Shown: positions 26,281-35,501, counted from the first letter of the stretch. The stretch: DNA of 64,000 nt from Demequina sp. NBRC 110055 (GCF_002090135.1 NZ_BBRL01000011.1:1-64000), one strand, 5' to 3'. Notes: generated from the sequence alone by a model not told the origin. A program made the numbers and translations.

Positions 26281-27519
26281 ATGACTGAAGTCGTCGTCAC
26301 CGGACTCGGGACGACCTCGCCGCTGGGCGGGGACGTCGCCACGACCTGGGAGGGCGCGCTGGCCGGACGGTCGGGCGTGTCGACCCTCGACAACGACTGG
26401 GCCGAGACCTACGGCATGGCCGTGAACTTCGCCGGCCAGCTCGCTGTGCAGCCCAGTGAGGTCCTCAGCCGGCCCGAGACCAAGCGCATGGACCCGTCCG
26501 CCCAGATGGCGATCGTGGCGACGCGTGAGGCGTGGGCCGACGCCGGTTCGCCCGAGGTCGACCCCGAGCGCCTGGGCGCCGTGGTCTCCTCGGGCATCGG
26601 CGGCGTGTGGACGCTGCTGAGCGCGTGGGACACCATGAAGGAGAAGGGCGCCTCGCGCGTGCTTCCCATGACGGTGCCGATGCTCATGCCCAACTCCCCC
26701 GCCGCGTACGTCTCGCTCGAGCTCACCGCTCGGGCCGGCGCTCACGCCCCCGTCTCGGCCTGCGCCTCCGGCGCAGAGGCCATCGCGATGGGCTACGAGA
26801 TGATCCAGCAGGGCCGCGCCGACGTCGTGGTGTGTGGAGGAACCGAGGCGGCGATTCACCCGCTGCCCATCTCCTCCTTCGCCGCGATGGCAGCGCTGTC
26901 CAAGCGCAACGACGACCCCCAGGGCGCCTCGCGCCCGTACGACACCGAGCGCGATGGCTTTGTGCTGGGTGAGGGCTCCGGCATCGTGGTGCTCGAGTCC
27001 GCCGAGCACGCCGCCGCCCGCGGCGCCCGGGTCTACGCCAAGCTCCTCGGTTTGGGCCGCACCGCTGACGGGCACCACATCGCCGCCCCCGAGCCCGAGG
27101 GCAAGGGGCAGACCCGCGCGATGCAGCAGGCGCTGGAGATGGCGGGCCTCGCCGTCACCGACATCGCGCACGTCAACGCGCACGCGACCTCCACCCCGGT
27201 GGGCGACATGATCGAGGCGCGCGCCATCCGCGGCCTGCTGGGCTCGCACTCGGACCAGGTGCTGCTGAGCGCCACCAAGTCCATGACCGGCCACCTCCTC
27301 GGCGGCGCGGGCGCGCTCGAATCGGTCTTCACGATCAAGGCCCTCCAGGAGCGCGTCGCTCCCCCGACCATCAACGTCACCTCGCCCGACCCCGAACTCG
27401 AGGTCGACCTGGTGCGCGACACCCCGCGCGCGCTGCCCGCCGAGGGTCAGCTCGCCGCGATCAACAACTCGTTCGGCTTCGGCGGCCACAACGTCGCCCT
27501 AGTGTTCGGCACCGCCTGA
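26281..27519 (+). CDS. fabF: Beta-ketoacyl-ACP synthase II
   Basis: Elongating condensing enzyme of type II fatty acid synthesis. The 412-residue protein has Cys161 in PVSACASGAEAI, the two catalytic His in VNAHATSTPVGD and NNSFGFGGHN, and the Lys in LLSATKSMTGHLLGGAGALE. Start has a weak GGAG 8-12 nt upstream. Last gene of the fab cluster, followed by a terminator hairpin. Confidence 0.96.
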   Translation: MTEVVVTGLGTTSPLGGDVATTWEGALAGRSGVSTLDNDWAETYGMAVNFAGQLAVQPSEVLSRPETKRMDPSAQMAIVATREAWADAGSPEVDPERLGAVVSSGIGGVWTLLSAWDTMKEKGASRVLPMTVPMLMPNSPAAYVSLELTARAGAHAPVSACASGAEAIAMGYEMIQQGRADVVVCGGTEAAIHPLPISSFAAMAALSKRNDDPQGASRPYDTERDGFVLGEGSGIVVLESAEHAAARGARVYAKLLGLGRTADGHHIAAPEPEGKGQTRAMQQALEMAGLAVTDIAHVNAHATSTPVGDMIEARAIRGLLGSHSDQVLLSATKSMTGHLLGGAGALESVFTIKALQERVAPPTINVTSPDPELEVDLVRDTPRALPAEGQLAAINNSFGFGGHNVALVFGTA

Positions 27520-27541
27520 CACCCGGCACAGCCGCAGCACG

Positions 27542-27578
27542 AGGCCCGGCCGTCCCGTTCAGGGGCCGCCGGGCCTTC
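27542..27578 (+). terminator. fab operon terminator
   Basis: AGGCCCGGC pairs with GCCGGGCCT around a loop, followed by TCTGCTCT, shortly after the fabF stop. Confidence 0.7.
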
Positions 27579-27592
27579 TGCTCTCCAGGCCG

Positions 27593-27700
27593 CCATCGGT
27601 TTGGCCCACACGTGGGACACAGGTGGCCCCATGTGACTCAGAAGCTGTGCACAGGGCGCACATGCGTCACGTGCGTCCCAACTGTGGGCCAAACCGATGG
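27593..27700. repeat. Long 108-nt imperfect palindrome
   Basis: The outer 18 nt CCATCGGTTTGGCCCACA (27593-27610) recur exactly inverted at 27683-27700. Inside, after a 2-nt mismatch, TGGGACACAGGTG pairs with an inverted TGGGACGCACGTG (11 of 13), and CATGTG matches further in. It lies between convergent genes, after the fab terminator. It is too long and too even for a normal terminator and could be a mobile palindromic repeat or a protein-binding cruciform. Confidence 0.75.
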
Positions 27701-27708
27701 GGGGCGGG

Positions 27709-28074
27709 TCAGACCTCCGCGGGCGTGGCCTGGTGGAAGCGCAGCTTCCAGCGCCCGTCGTTCGTCCACACGGAGGTGCGGTGGGCGGCGCCGCGGGGGG
27801 CGCGCTCCGGCACCGAGGTGTACGTCACGAGGGCCACGTCCTCACAGATCGCCACGGCGGAGAATCCGCGCAGCGGGAACTGGATGTCGATCTCGATGGG
27901 GCGCAGGTCGAGCGTGTCCTCACGCGTGTACGTGCGGCCGGACTGGCCCACCTCGTGGAAGTTCTCGGCGAGGATGGCCTCCATGTAGCGGCGGTCGAAC
28001 CGAGTTTCGGGTCGCCACATCGCCTCCTCCATGGCTTGGAGGGTGAGGGCTTCGTCGTGCGCAAGTTCCATCAT
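27709..28074 (-). CDS. NTF2/SnoaL-like small protein (DUF4440-like)
   Basis: A 121-residue protein with the order of an NTF2-like fold: an N-terminal helix (ALTLQAMEEAMW), a helix with RYMEAILAENFHEVGQSGRTYTRED, then strands SAVAICEDVALVTYTS and TSVWTNDGRWKLRFHQATP. The ...W.I.FHQ.T ending is typical of DUF4440 proteins, which are small catalytic or ligand-binding domains. No substrate can be inferred. The start is not well supported: two adjacent ATGs at 28074 and 28071 lack a ribosome site. Confidence 0.75.
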   Translation of the reverse strand: MMELAHDEALTLQAMEEAMWRPETRFDRRYMEAILAENFHEVGQSGRTYTREDTLDLRPIEIDIQFPLRGFSAVAICEDVALVTYTSVPERAPRGAAHRTSVWTNDGRWKLRFHQATPAEV

Positions 28075-28114
28075 GCGAGTCGCGCGGTCGTGCGGAAGGT
28101 CATGCGGCGGGACT

Positions 28115-28612
28115 TTACCCCACGCGGTGTAGCCATCGCACGGGGGCGCCGGCACCCGCGTAGCGGAACGGCTCCAGCTCCTCGTCCCAGGCGGTGCCGA
28201 GCGCAAGGTCCATGGCGCGACGGAACTCGGTGACCGTGCCGGCGTTGTCGAGCGCGGCGCGAATACGGTCCTCGGGCACCACGACGTTGCCGTGGACGTC
28301 GGTGACGGCGTGGAAGATTCCCAGCGAGGGGGTGTGCGACCACCGTGCACCATCGGCGCCGAAGGACGGGTCCTCCGTGACCTCGTAGCGCACGTGCTCC
28401 CAACCGCGCAGGGCCGAGGCGAGGCGCGCACCGGTGCCGGGCTGGCCCTGCCACGCGACCTCGGCGCGGAAGAGCGACGTGCCGGCGGGCTGGTCGGTCC
28501 ATTCAAAGGAGGCGCGCGAACCCAGCACGGACTGGGCGGCCCACTCGATGTGAGGGCACATCGCACGGGTCGCCGAATGCACGAAAAGCACACCGCGGGT
28601 GATGGTAGCCAT
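28115..28612 (-). CDS. DUF3145 family protein
   Basis: A 165-residue protein of the actinobacterial DUF3145 family, conserved over the full length (MATITRGVLFVHSAT...CPHIEWAAQSVLG...GTAWDEELEPFRYAG). Function is unknown; it is a frequent neighbour of lipid genes. The ATG at 28612 follows AAGGAAGGGTC. It is upstream of, and on the same strand as, the NTF2-like gene. Confidence 0.9.
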   Translation of the reverse strand: MATITRGVLFVHSATRAMCPHIEWAAQSVLGSRASFEWTDQPAGTSLFRAEVAWQGQPGTGARLASALRGWEHVRYEVTEDPSFGADGARWSHTPSLGIFHAVTDVHGNVVVPEDRIRAALDNAGTVTEFRRAMDLALGTAWDEELEPFRYAGAGAPVRWLHRVG

Positions 28613-28767
28613 GACCCTTCCTTCCTCTTGAGGTGCGTCTTCCCCTACGACCTCATCCGAAGAAACAGTCAGCGTCAGCCCCGGTGTGCTCCTATCGTGC
28701 CTGACGGGGAACCAAATTGCCAGTCCCGCCACGCCCCCAGCGCACATCCATGTGCGACGCTGGTGAC

Positions 28768-29412
28768 ATGTCCGCGCATGTCATGACCGTCGCACAGATC
28801 CGCGAGGCGGAAGGGGTCGCGATGGCGTCCGTGAGCGAAGACACCTTGATGGCCAGGGCGGCCGATGCCGTGGCTGCCGAAGCCGAGATGATGCTCGCCG
28901 ATGCACGGGGTCGCCTGGCAGGCGCCAGGGTCGCCGTGATGGTGGGGGCGGGCAACAACGGTGGTGATGCGTTGCTCGCGGCCGCCCGTCTGCAGCATCG
29001 TGGTTGCCGGGTGACCGCCGTCATGGTCGCGGACCGCTCGCATGAGCGTTCCCGGCTTGAGGCGCTCGACGCCGGGGTAACGACCGTCGACGCGACCGAC
29101 TATCCCCACATCGCGCAGATGGCCGTGGAGCGAGCGGACCTCGTCATCGATGGGATCGTGGGGATCGGTTCGTCGCCCGGCCTACGCTCCCCCGCCGACG
29201 CGCTCGTGGCGAGCGTCGGAGCGGACACCCCTGTGCTTGCGGTCGACATTCCGAGCGGCCTCGATGCCGACTCGGGCGCGGCGGACGCCACCCATGTGCG
29301 GGCGGACGCGACCGTGACCTTCACGGCGCTCAAGGCTTGCCTAGTCGAAGAGCCCGCGCGGGCATCGACCGGACGAGTCATCGTGGCCGACGTGGGAGTG
29401 CCGAGGCGTTAG
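28768..29412 (+). CDS. nnrE: NAD(P)HX epimerase
   Basis: Epimerises the R form of damaged hydrated NAD(P)H so that the dehydratase can repair it. The 214-residue YjeF N-terminal-type protein has VMVGAGNNGGDALLAAARL (about 53-71), DGIVGIGSSPGLR and VDIPSGLDADSG. Unusually it is a separate gene from the dehydratase nnrD, which lies about 600 nt away beyond the oppositely oriented def. In many bacteria the two are fused. The ATG is 6 nt after GACGCT, a possible leaderless start. Confidence 0.88.
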   Translation: MSAHVMTVAQIREAEGVAMASVSEDTLMARAADAVAAEAEMMLADARGRLAGARVAVMVGAGNNGGDALLAAARLQHRGCRVTAVMVADRSHERSRLEALDAGVTTVDATDYPHIAQMAVERADLVIDGIVGIGSSPGLRSPADALVASVGADTPVLAVDIPSGLDADSGAADATHVRADATVTFTALKACLVEEPARASTGRVIVADVGVPRR

Positions 29413-29418
29413 GCCCGA

Positions 29419-29916
29419 TCAGTCCTGCTCGAGCGACTCGCGCAGTTCGCGCATCGCACGCTTGCGCACGTCCTTCGCGAGGCGGTCCAGGTACAGGTGG
29501 CCGTCGAGGTGGTCGACCTCGTGGTTGATGAGGCGCGCCCAGATCTCCTCGCCCTCGACCACAACCTCGTTGCCCTCGAGATCGGTGCCGACGGCCTTCG
29601 AGTAGGAAGGCCGCTCGCACGGGTACCACAGGCCCGGCACGGAGAGGCAGCCTTCCTCACCCAGTTCCTGGTACTCGGTGGACTTCTCCACGATCTCGGG
29701 GTTCAGGATGTAGCCGATGTCCCCGTCGATGTTCCACGAGAATGCGCGCAGCGAAACACCGATCTGGTTGGCGGCGAGGCCCGCGCGGCCCTCGTAGTCG
29801 ACGGTCTCGAGAAGGTCGTCGACGAGGGTGCGAACCCGGTCGTCGATGGTGGTGATGGGGTCGCACACCGTGCGCAGCACGGGGTCGCCGGTCACTCGAA
29901 TGTCACGCATGGCCAT
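29419..29916 (-). CDS. def: Peptide deformylase
   Basis: Removes the formyl group from initiator methionine of new proteins. The 165-residue enzyme has all three PDF motifs: AGLAANQIG (46-53), EGCLSVPG with metal ligand Cys90, and HEVDH (132-136) with two His ligands and catalytic Glu. The start at 29916 gives [15 protein letters not shown], the standard N-terminus; ATG 29910 is the alternative. It lies convergent to nnrE and divergent from nnrD. Confidence 0.95.
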   Translation of the reverse strand: MAMRDIRVTGDPVLRTVCDPITTIDDRVRTLVDDLLETVDYEGRAGLAANQIGVSLRAFSWNIDGDIGYILNPEIVEKSTEYQELGEEGCLSVPGLWYPCERPSYSKAVGTDLEGNEVVVEGEEIWARLINHEVDHLDGHLYLDRLAKDVRKRAMRELRESLEQD

Positions 29917-30005
29917 GGTATGGGATTGTCTCACGGCCGATGGGCTGGCGAGCATTCGTGCTGGTGTCGCCTTGATTCCCGCGCACGCTGTGCCACGCTG
30001 GGAGC

Positions 30006-30863
30006 ATGAGCGACACGCGCGGCTGGGGCGCGGACCAGGTCCGCGAGCGCTGGGCTGTGCCCGGCACAGACGACGATAAATACTCTCGGGGTGTGGTGGG
30101 CGTCATCGCGGGGTCGGAGGCCTATCCGGGAGCCGCGGCTCTCGTCGTCTCCGGCGCGGCCCGGGCCGGTGCCGGCATGGTGCGCTACGTAGGACCGATG
30201 CGCGCCCAGAACCTCGTTCTCACCCACCGGCCGGAAACCGTCGTCCATGATCCGGGGGATGCCGCCGAGCGGCTCCCGCGCGCCCAGGCGTGGGTCGTGG
30301 GACCTGGGGTTGCCGACTACCCGGAGCAGGACGCCGCGATCGGTGCCGCGATGGCGGCGGGCGTCCCCCTCGTGGTCGATGCGGGCGCGCTCGAGGCCGT
30401 GGCCAAGGCCCGCGCCGCCGGCTCGCGCGAGGCGGCCGCGGACCGGGTCCTCCTCACCCCGCACGCCGAGGAACTCATGCGCACCCTCAACGCCCTGCGT
30501 CACGACGTCTCGATCGGCGACGTGCGTGCCGACCGCGAGGGCCATGCACGGCTGCTCGCCGAGACGGCCCGCGCCACCGTACTGCTCAAGGGTTCGCGCA
30601 CCGTCGTCGCCTCCCCCGGCGGCACCGTGACCGTACTGCCCGAGGCGCCCGCGTGGCTCGCCACCGCGGGATCGGGTGACGTGCTGGCCGGTATCGCCGG
30701 CACGGCGTTGGCGAGCGGGATGACGGCGGCCGATGCCGGGGCATGCGCCGCGTGGCTCCACGGCCGAGCAGCGCACCTCGTGGGCGACGGCGGGCCACTC
30801 GTGGCGCTCGATATCGCCCTCGCGGTGCCGCGGGCGATCGCTGCGCTGTGGTCAGAATCCTGA
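30006..30863 (+). CDS. nnrD: ADP-dependent NAD(P)HX dehydratase
   Basis: Repairs hydrated NAD(P)H using ADP (or ATP). The 285-residue protein has [19 protein letters not shown] (nucleotide-binding start), the GPGVADY turn, [17 protein letters not shown] and the [14 protein letters not shown] catalytic loop of the YjeF C-terminal/ribokinase-like fold. Start codon leaderless-like, 6 nt after CACGCT. It works with nnrE encoded just upstream. Confidence 0.92.
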   Translation: MSDTRGWGADQVRERWAVPGTDDDKYSRGVVGVIAGSEAYPGAAALVVSGAARAGAGMVRYVGPMRAQNLVLTHRPETVVHDPGDAAERLPRAQAWVVGPGVADYPEQDAAIGAAMAAGVPLVVDAGALEAVAKARAAGSREAAADRVLLTPHAEELMRTLNALRHDVSIGDVRADREGHARLLAETARATVLLKGSRTVVASPGGTVTVLPEAPAWLATAGSGDVLAGIAGTALASGMTAADAGACAAWLHGRAAHLVGDGGPLVALDIALAVPRAIAALWSES

Positions 30864-30890
30864 GGAATACCTGTCCGGCTTGGTGGCGTT
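30864..30890 (+). promoter_or_regulatory. Possible ECF-type (SigR/SigE-like) promoter of csbD
   Basis: GGAAT at 30864-30868 and GTT at 30888-30890 are spaced 19 nt, near the GGAAT-N18-GTT pattern of actinobacterial redox/envelope sigma factors. Chance occurrence is possible. Confidence 0.3.
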
Positions 30891-30930
30891 CTCCTTCGCG
30901 TCCGCAAGTCCGATCACGAAGGAGAACATC

Positions 30931-31143
30931 ATGAGTGGAACTGACCGTCTGAGCAACGCCGCCGAGGACGCCAAGGGCAAGCTCAAGGAGGGCTTCGGTA
31001 AGGCCACCGACAACGAGCAGATGGAGGCCGAGGGCAAGGCAGACCAGGCCAAGGCCGACCTCAAGGACAAGGTCGAGGACGGCAAGGACGCGGTCGCCGA
31101 GAAGTACAACGACCTCACCGACAGGAACGAAAACGACGCCTAA
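30931..31143 (+). CDS. CsbD family stress protein
   Basis: A 70-residue, highly charged, helical protein of the CsbD family, which is strongly induced under general stress. It has the typical DAKGKLKEGFGKATDNEQMEAEGKADQAKADL repeated-charge pattern (residues 13-44). No enzyme function is known. A good ribosome site GAAGGAGAACATC precedes the ATG, and a perfect 20-bp terminator follows, so it is its own small transcription unit. Confidence 0.9.
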   Translation: MSGTDRLSNAAEDAKGKLKEGFGKATDNEQMEAEGKADQAKADLKDKVEDGKDAVAEKYNDLTDRNENDA

Positions 31144-31154
31144 CGCGTCGCCTC

Positions 31155-31204
31155 ACGACAGGAGGGGCGCGAGATCCACAGTGGTCTCGCGCCCCTCCTG
31201 TCGT
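31155..31204. terminator. Bidirectional terminator after csbD
   Basis: A perfect 20-bp stem (31155-31174 with 31185-31204) around a 10-nt loop, between the csbD stop and the end of the convergent DUF1905 gene. Confidence 0.85.
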
Positions 31205-31209
31205 CTGGG

Positions 31210-31512
31210 CTACGGATCGATCAGGGTGATCGCGAAGCGCGCGGACCGCGAGAAGGTGAGGCCCTCGGCCTTTCGCACCGCGGCCTTGACGGGGAGGATG
31301 TACGAGCCCTGGTCCTGCGAGGGAAACATCGACGTGTCCCACGTGGTCGAGCCCACAGTGACCCTCACCTTCACGGCACCGAAACCACGCCTGAGGCCGC
31401 TTTGGCGTTCCTCGACCTCGTCCGCGATGTCCTCGGGAAGCGTCACGAACGCCCAGGTCTGCGCGCGGGCCTTCCACGCCCACAGCTCGCCGGCGAACTC
31501 GTAGTCGCTCAC
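31210..31512 (-). CDS. DUF1905 domain protein
   Basis: A 100-residue protein matching the DUF1905 beta-barrel-like domain, with FAGELWAWKARAQTWAFVTLP at the N-terminus, GFGAVKVRVTVGSTTWDTSMFP and ILPVKAAVRKAEGL. Members are small stand-alone proteins of unknown function, sometimes fused to YdeI-like domains. Its ATG overlaps the stop of the upstream NTF2-like gene by 4 nt, so the two are coupled. Confidence 0.87.
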   Translation of the reverse strand: MSDYEFAGELWAWKARAQTWAFVTLPEDIADEVEERQSGLRRGFGAVKVRVTVGSTTWDTSMFPSQDQGSYILPVKAAVRKAEGLTFSRSARFAITLIDP

Positions 31513-31883
31513 GGCGCGCCGAACATCGTGATGGAGGCGACGCGTGCAGTCTTGCCATGGCCGCCATAGGTGACGAGGTGACAGAACTCCTCGGCCTTGT
31601 CTCCGCGGATCAGCACCCCCGTGGCAGCGACGAACGTGCCGTGGCTGAACACCAGGTCGAGGCGCAGCCCCGTCAGTCCGTCCGGCCCCAGCATCCCGAT
31701 CACGCTGTCGACAGCTTTCGCTCCCTCGACGCTCGTTCCGCCGGCGTGCCGGGCGACGAAACCCGGCTCTACCGCCGCCTCGAAGGCGTCGCGCTGGCCC
31801 GTTGCTGCCGCCACGATGAGATCCCTCACCTGCGCCTGCTTGGGCGCGTTGCCGCAGTCGGGCGTGATCTCGATGTCCACCAT
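31509..31883 (-). CDS. SnoaL/NTF2-like small protein
   Basis: A 124-residue protein. A helix VRDLIVAAATGQRDAFEAAVEPGFVARHAGG is followed by strands LRLDLVFSHGTFVAATGVLIRG and EFCHLVTYGG...VASITMFGAP, the plan of NTF2-like proteins. Ligand is unknown. The ATG lies 7 nt after TAGCGT, a leaderless start, and its stop overlaps the DUF1905 start. Confidence 0.72.
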   Translation of the reverse strand: MVDIEITPDCGNAPKQAQVRDLIVAAATGQRDAFEAAVEPGFVARHAGGTSVEGAKAVDSVIGMLGPDGLTGLRLDLVFSHGTFVAATGVLIRGDKAEEFCHLVTYGGHGKTARVASITMFGAP

Positions 31884-31893
31884 GAGCCCCACG

Positions 31894-32676
31894 CTACGAC
31901 GGGGTACCGACAGCGGTCGAGGCGAGCCCGTAGCGGGCAAGCATGTCACGCATGTACGGCGACGGCTCTCCCTCGATGCGAAGCATGCCGGGTCTGACTT
32001 CCATCGTGCCGACGTCGGAGAGGATGCCGATCTCCCACCGACGCGCATCGTCGTAGCCGGGTGTCACCATCACGACGGCCTCAAGCCGCGCGACGGGCCC
32101 GCTATACCAATCCGCTCGCTCGGTATAGACGCACACCGTGCCTGCGTCGCCCGCCACGACCCATGACTCGGTCCACGTGAACGGGTTGATCGTGTCCGGC
32201 GATCCAGCCATCGGGTAGTACGTCTCCTGGGCGCCGTCGTCGCGTTCAAGGTCAAGATTTCCCAGTTCGATCGCGAGGTCGACCATGGCGCGGCGTAGCA
32301 GCCGCCCCCACTGATCGACGCGGACGGCCGCAGGAAGACGTCCGGTCACGTCCACGCCCTGGTCCGCGAGCGCGACGAAGTGCAGTCCCTCGTCGATGTC
32401 GAAGCGCGTGGCCGCTACACGGCCAGCGGCGACGTGTCTCGCGCACAGCCATGCGACGTCGGGCGCATCGCCAGCGCCTGCGGCGTCGACGGCGGTCCGC
32501 AGGCGGTCCATGTCGTCGTCGTCGCTATGCGGGATGCCTGCCGTGACGTCATGCCACTCGAGGTCTACCGCACGCGGCACGAACTCGATGGCGTCGCCAC
32601 ACTCCCCCACCGGCGTGCGGCACAACGCGCAACGATGTGGGGGGCCGGCCTGATCCGTGCGCCGCTGCTCGCTCAT
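31894..32676 (-). CDS. Hypothetical protein with N-terminal Cys-rich motif
   Basis: A 260-residue soluble protein. A CALC pair at about residues 16-19 plus CGD and WLCARH further on could bind a metal. The rest is mixed alpha/beta with many Trp and Tyr (FTWTESWVVAGDAGTVCVYTERADWYSG) and a C-terminal strand-helix ending in YMRDMLARYGLAS. No family recognised. The ATG is 7 nt after TAGCGT (leaderless). It stands just upstream of the two small genes on the same strand. Confidence 0.75.
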   Translation of the reverse strand: MSEQRRTDQAGPPHRCALCRTPVGECGDAIEFVPRAVDLEWHDVTAGIPHSDDDDMDRLRTAVDAAGAGDAPDVAWLCARHVAAGRVAATRFDIDEGLHFVALADQGVDVTGRLPAAVRVDQWGRLLRRAMVDLAIELGNLDLERDDGAQETYYPMAGSPDTINPFTWTESWVVAGDAGTVCVYTERADWYSGPVARLEAVVMVTPGYDDARRWEIGILSDVGTMEVRPGMLRIEGEPSPYMRDMLARYGLASTAVGTPS

Positions 32677-32746
32677 GTGTCTCACGCTAGGACTCGCGGG
32701 CCGCATACGCCCGGCGACGCCTCCGCCCCCGGGATAACCTGTCCGC

Positions 32747-33022
32747 GTGGAGTGGCTGAGGACGATACGGCGTGTGCGGTGGTCATGGGCGCTCGCTGCA
32801 GTGATCTGCCTGGTGATCGGCTTTGTCACCTTCACCAACGCCTCGCAGCTCAGTTGCACTTCCGGCGAGGAGTGCTGGTTCACCATCCAAGACCGGATCG
32901 GTCAAGGACTTATCGCCACGGCGACCATCGTCGCGGTGGGCTGGTGCGCGTGGCACGCGCTTCGTCACGACCCTGGAATCGAAAGCGACGACACCGACCC
33001 CAAGGGCGAGACTACGGAGTAG
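32747..33022 (+). CDS. Small two-helix membrane protein
   Basis: A 91-residue protein with membrane segments at about 14-32 (ALAAVICLVIGFVTFTNAS) and 53-69 (GLIATATIVAVGWCAWHAL), and an external loop with two cysteines (SCTSGEECWF). The C-terminal tail is acidic. GTG start 6 nt after TAACCT. The 3' end overlaps the convergent ABC gene by 11 nt. Function unknown. Confidence 0.7.
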   Translation: MEWLRTIRRVRWSWALAAVICLVIGFVTFTNASQLSCTSGEECWFTIQDRIGQGLIATATIVAVGWCAWHALRHDPGIESDDTDPKGETTE

Positions 33023-33848
33023 GGCGCGTCCCGGCCTGCTTGTGCTGCCCTCGTCGCGTGCGCGCCGCCCAGCGTCCACCCCGATGCTCGACCTCGATGG
33101 GATAGTCAAAGCATGTCGTCACCAGCTCGGTCGTCAGCACCGTGTCAACCGGGCCGGCGCTCACGACTGCGCCATCGCGCAGGAGTAATGCATGGCTCGT
33201 GGTGGACGGCAGTTCCTCAAGGTGATGGGTGACGAGCACGCTCGCGAGGTCCGGATGAGTCGTCGACAACAGGTCGACCGTGTCCAGAAGTTGCTCACGT
33301 GCGGCGACATCGAGGCCCGTCGTGGGTTCGTCGAGCAGCAAGAGCTCGGGTTCTGCGATGAGCGCGCGGGCGATCAGTGTGCGGCCGCGCTCTCCTTGCG
33401 ACAGCGTCGGCCACCGGCCCTCCGCGTGCCGCTCCAGGCCCAGCAGGGCGATCAGGTCTCGCGTCCGGTCGAGGTCGGCCGCGGACGGCGACCACCGCAT
33501 CGGCCGCTCGATGGTTCCCGTGATGCCGGTCAGCACGACATCGGTCACAGTGAGCGCCGAGGCCAGGCGATGGCGCGGGTCCACGTGGCCGATGCGCCGG
33601 CGCAGCTTCTGGAGTTCGACGCGCCCCAGCCTTCCTCCGAGCACCTCGACGATGCCCGAGGTTGGGTGCATCTCGGCGCCGCAAAATCCCAGGATGGTCG
33701 ACTTACCAGCCCCGTTGGGGCCGAGCATCGCCCAGTGTTCGCCGCGCCTGACCTGGAGACTCACGCCGTGGAGGATCTCGGTCGTGCCGCGTCGGTAGGT
33801 CACGTCTGTCAGGGCGAGGACCACCTCGCCACCGTCGGCAATGCTCAT
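33012..33848 (-). CDS. ABC transporter ATP-binding protein
   Basis: A 278-residue ATPase with Walker A GPNGAGKST (43-51), a Q-loop region, a variant signature LSQGERGR, Walker B LLLLDEPTTGLD and switch His in VLVTHHLEEL. The LSQGE signature and the PMRWSPSAADL insert resemble the ModF/YlmA group of ABC ATPases that stand without a permease. No transmembrane partner is nearby, so it may act with a distant permease or have a non-transport role. ATG is 6 nt after TAGGTT (minus strand). Confidence 0.88.
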   Translation of the reverse strand: MSIADGGEVVLALTDVTYRRGTTEILHGVSLQVRRGEHWAMLGPNGAGKSTILGFCGAEMHPTSGIVEVLGGRLGRVELQKLRRRIGHVDPRHRLASALTVTDVVLTGITGTIERPMRWSPSAADLDRTRDLIALLGLERHAEGRWPTLSQGERGRTLIARALIAEPELLLLDEPTTGLDVAAREQLLDTVDLLSTTHPDLASVLVTHHLEELPSTTSHALLLRDGAVVSAGPVDTVLTTELVTTCFDYPIEVEHRGGRWAARTRRGQHKQAGTRPTP

Positions 33849-33868
33849 CGAGCCAACCTATACGCGAA

Positions 33869-33899
33869 GCGCCGGTCGCCCACGAGGGGCGACCGGCGC
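33869..33899 (-). terminator. Terminator of the glp operon
   Basis: GCGCCGGTCGCCC and GGGCGACCGGCGC form a perfect 13-bp stem with loop of 5 nt, 19 nt downstream of the glpK stop on the minus strand. Confidence 0.8.
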
Positions 33900-33918
33900 A
33901 TCGGCCGTATGTCGGTTG

Positions 33919-35433
33919 TTATTCGACGTCGTCGTCGACCCAGTCGAGGGTCTTGGTGACGGCCTTCTTCCAGTTGCGCATCAGGCGGCCGCGCTCGTCG
34001 GCGTCCATCTGCGACTCCCAACGCTTGTCCTCGGCCCAGTTGTCGATGACGTCCTGTTCGCCGGACCAGTAGCCCACGGCGATGCCGGCCGCATACGCCG
34101 CGCCGAGCGCGGTGGTCTCCGCGACCTGCGGCCGGACCACGTCGACGTCGAGGATGTCGGCCTGGAACTGCATGAGCACCTCGTTCGCGACCATACCGCC
34201 GTCCACCTTGAGCTCCGAGAGCTCGACACCGGAATCGGCACGCATGGCCTCGAGCACCTCGGCGGTCTGGAACGCGGTTGCCTCGAGCACGGCGCGCGCG
34301 ATGTGGCCCGCCTTGACGTAGCGGGTAAGACCCACGAGGGCGCCGCGGGCATCGGCCCGCCAGTGCGGCGCGAACAGGCCCGAGAACGCGGGCACAAAGT
34401 ACGCGCCGCCGTTGTCGTCCACGGTTGCGGCGAGCTTCTCAATCTCAGGCGCGTCCTTAATCAGGCCCAGGTTGTCGCGCAGCCACTGCACGAGCGACCC
34501 GGTGACGGCGATCGAGCCCTCGAGCGCGTACACCGTGGGCTGGTCACCGATCTTGTACGCGACGGTGGTGAGCAGCCCGTTCTTCGAGGGCACGGCCTCG
34601 GTGCCCGTGTTCATGAGCATGAAGTTGCCCGTGCCGTACGTGTTCTTGGCCATACCGACCTCGAAGCACGCCTGGCCGAACGTCGCGGCCTGCTGGTCAC
34701 CCAGGATGCCCGCGATCGGCACCTCGGGCAGCATGCCGCCCTTACGACCCTTGCCGTAGACCTCGGCCGACGAACGGATCTCGGGAAGCATCGACATCGG
34801 AATGCCCATGTCGGACGCGATGGACTCATCCCATGACAGGGTCTTGAGGTCCATCAAGAGGGTGCGAGAGGCGTTGGTGACGTCAGTGACGTGCACGCCA
34901 CCGTTCTTGCCTCCGGTCATGTTCCACAGCACCCACGTGTCGATAGTGCCCATGAGGAGGTCGCCCGCCTCCGCCTTCTCGCGTGCACCCTCGACATTCT
35001 CGAGGATCCACATCACCTTGGGGCCGGCAAAGTAGGTCGCGAGCGGCAGGCCCACGGTGTCCTTGTACTTGTCCATGCCGTCGTCGCCCGCGAGCTTCTC
35101 GATGATCTTCTGCGTGCGGGTGTCCTGCCAGACGATCGCGTTGTAGACGGCCTCGCCGGTGTTCTTGTCCCACACCACGGCGGTCTCGCGCTGGTTGGTG
35201 ATGCCCACCGCCGCGATGTTCTCGTGCGTCAGGTCGGCCTTGGTGAGGGCCTGGCCCACGACCTCGCGGACGTTGGTCCAGATCTCGTGCGGGTCGTGCT
35301 CGACCCAGCCGGCCTTGGGGAAGATCTGCTCGTGTTCCTTCTGGCCGGTGGACACGATGGTGCCCTTGGAGTCGAACACGATGGCACGCGAGCTGGTGGT
35401 GCCCTGATCGATGGAGAGAACGTAGTCAGTCAT
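33919..35433 (-). CDS. glpK: Glycerol kinase
   Basis: Phosphorylates glycerol to glycerol 3-phosphate in the cytosol, trapping it after entry through GlpF. The 504-residue FGGY kinase begins [19 protein letters not shown] (phosphate loop), followed by [18 protein letters not shown], and the C-terminal FGGY signature region [18 protein letters not shown]. Catalytic Asp lies in [17 protein letters not shown]. Start has AAAGGGAAACCCTC upstream. Last gene of glpD-glpF-glpK. Confidence 0.97.
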   Translation of the reverse strand: MTDYVLSIDQGTTSSRAIVFDSKGTIVSTGQKEHEQIFPKAGWVEHDPHEIWTNVREVVGQALTKADLTHENIAAVGITNQRETAVVWDKNTGEAVYNAIVWQDTRTQKIIEKLAGDDGMDKYKDTVGLPLATYFAGPKVMWILENVEGAREKAEAGDLLMGTIDTWVLWNMTGGKNGGVHVTDVTNASRTLLMDLKTLSWDESIASDMGIPMSMLPEIRSSAEVYGKGRKGGMLPEVPIAGILGDQQAATFGQACFEVGMAKNTYGTGNFMLMNTGTEAVPSKNGLLTTVAYKIGDQPTVYALEGSIAVTGSLVQWLRDNLGLIKDAPEIEKLAATVDDNGGAYFVPAFSGLFAPHWRADARGALVGLTRYVKAGHIARAVLEATAFQTAEVLEAMRADSGVELSELKVDGGMVANEVLMQFQADILDVDVVRPQVAETTALGAAYAAGIAVGYWSGEQDVIDNWAEDKRWESQMDADERGRLMRNWKKAVTKTLDWVDDDVE

Positions 35434-35501
35434 GAGGGTTTCCCTTTCACTTCATTGTGTGTCGGGACGGGGACGTCCCTAGCGTGTCAGATGAACGGCG
35501 G

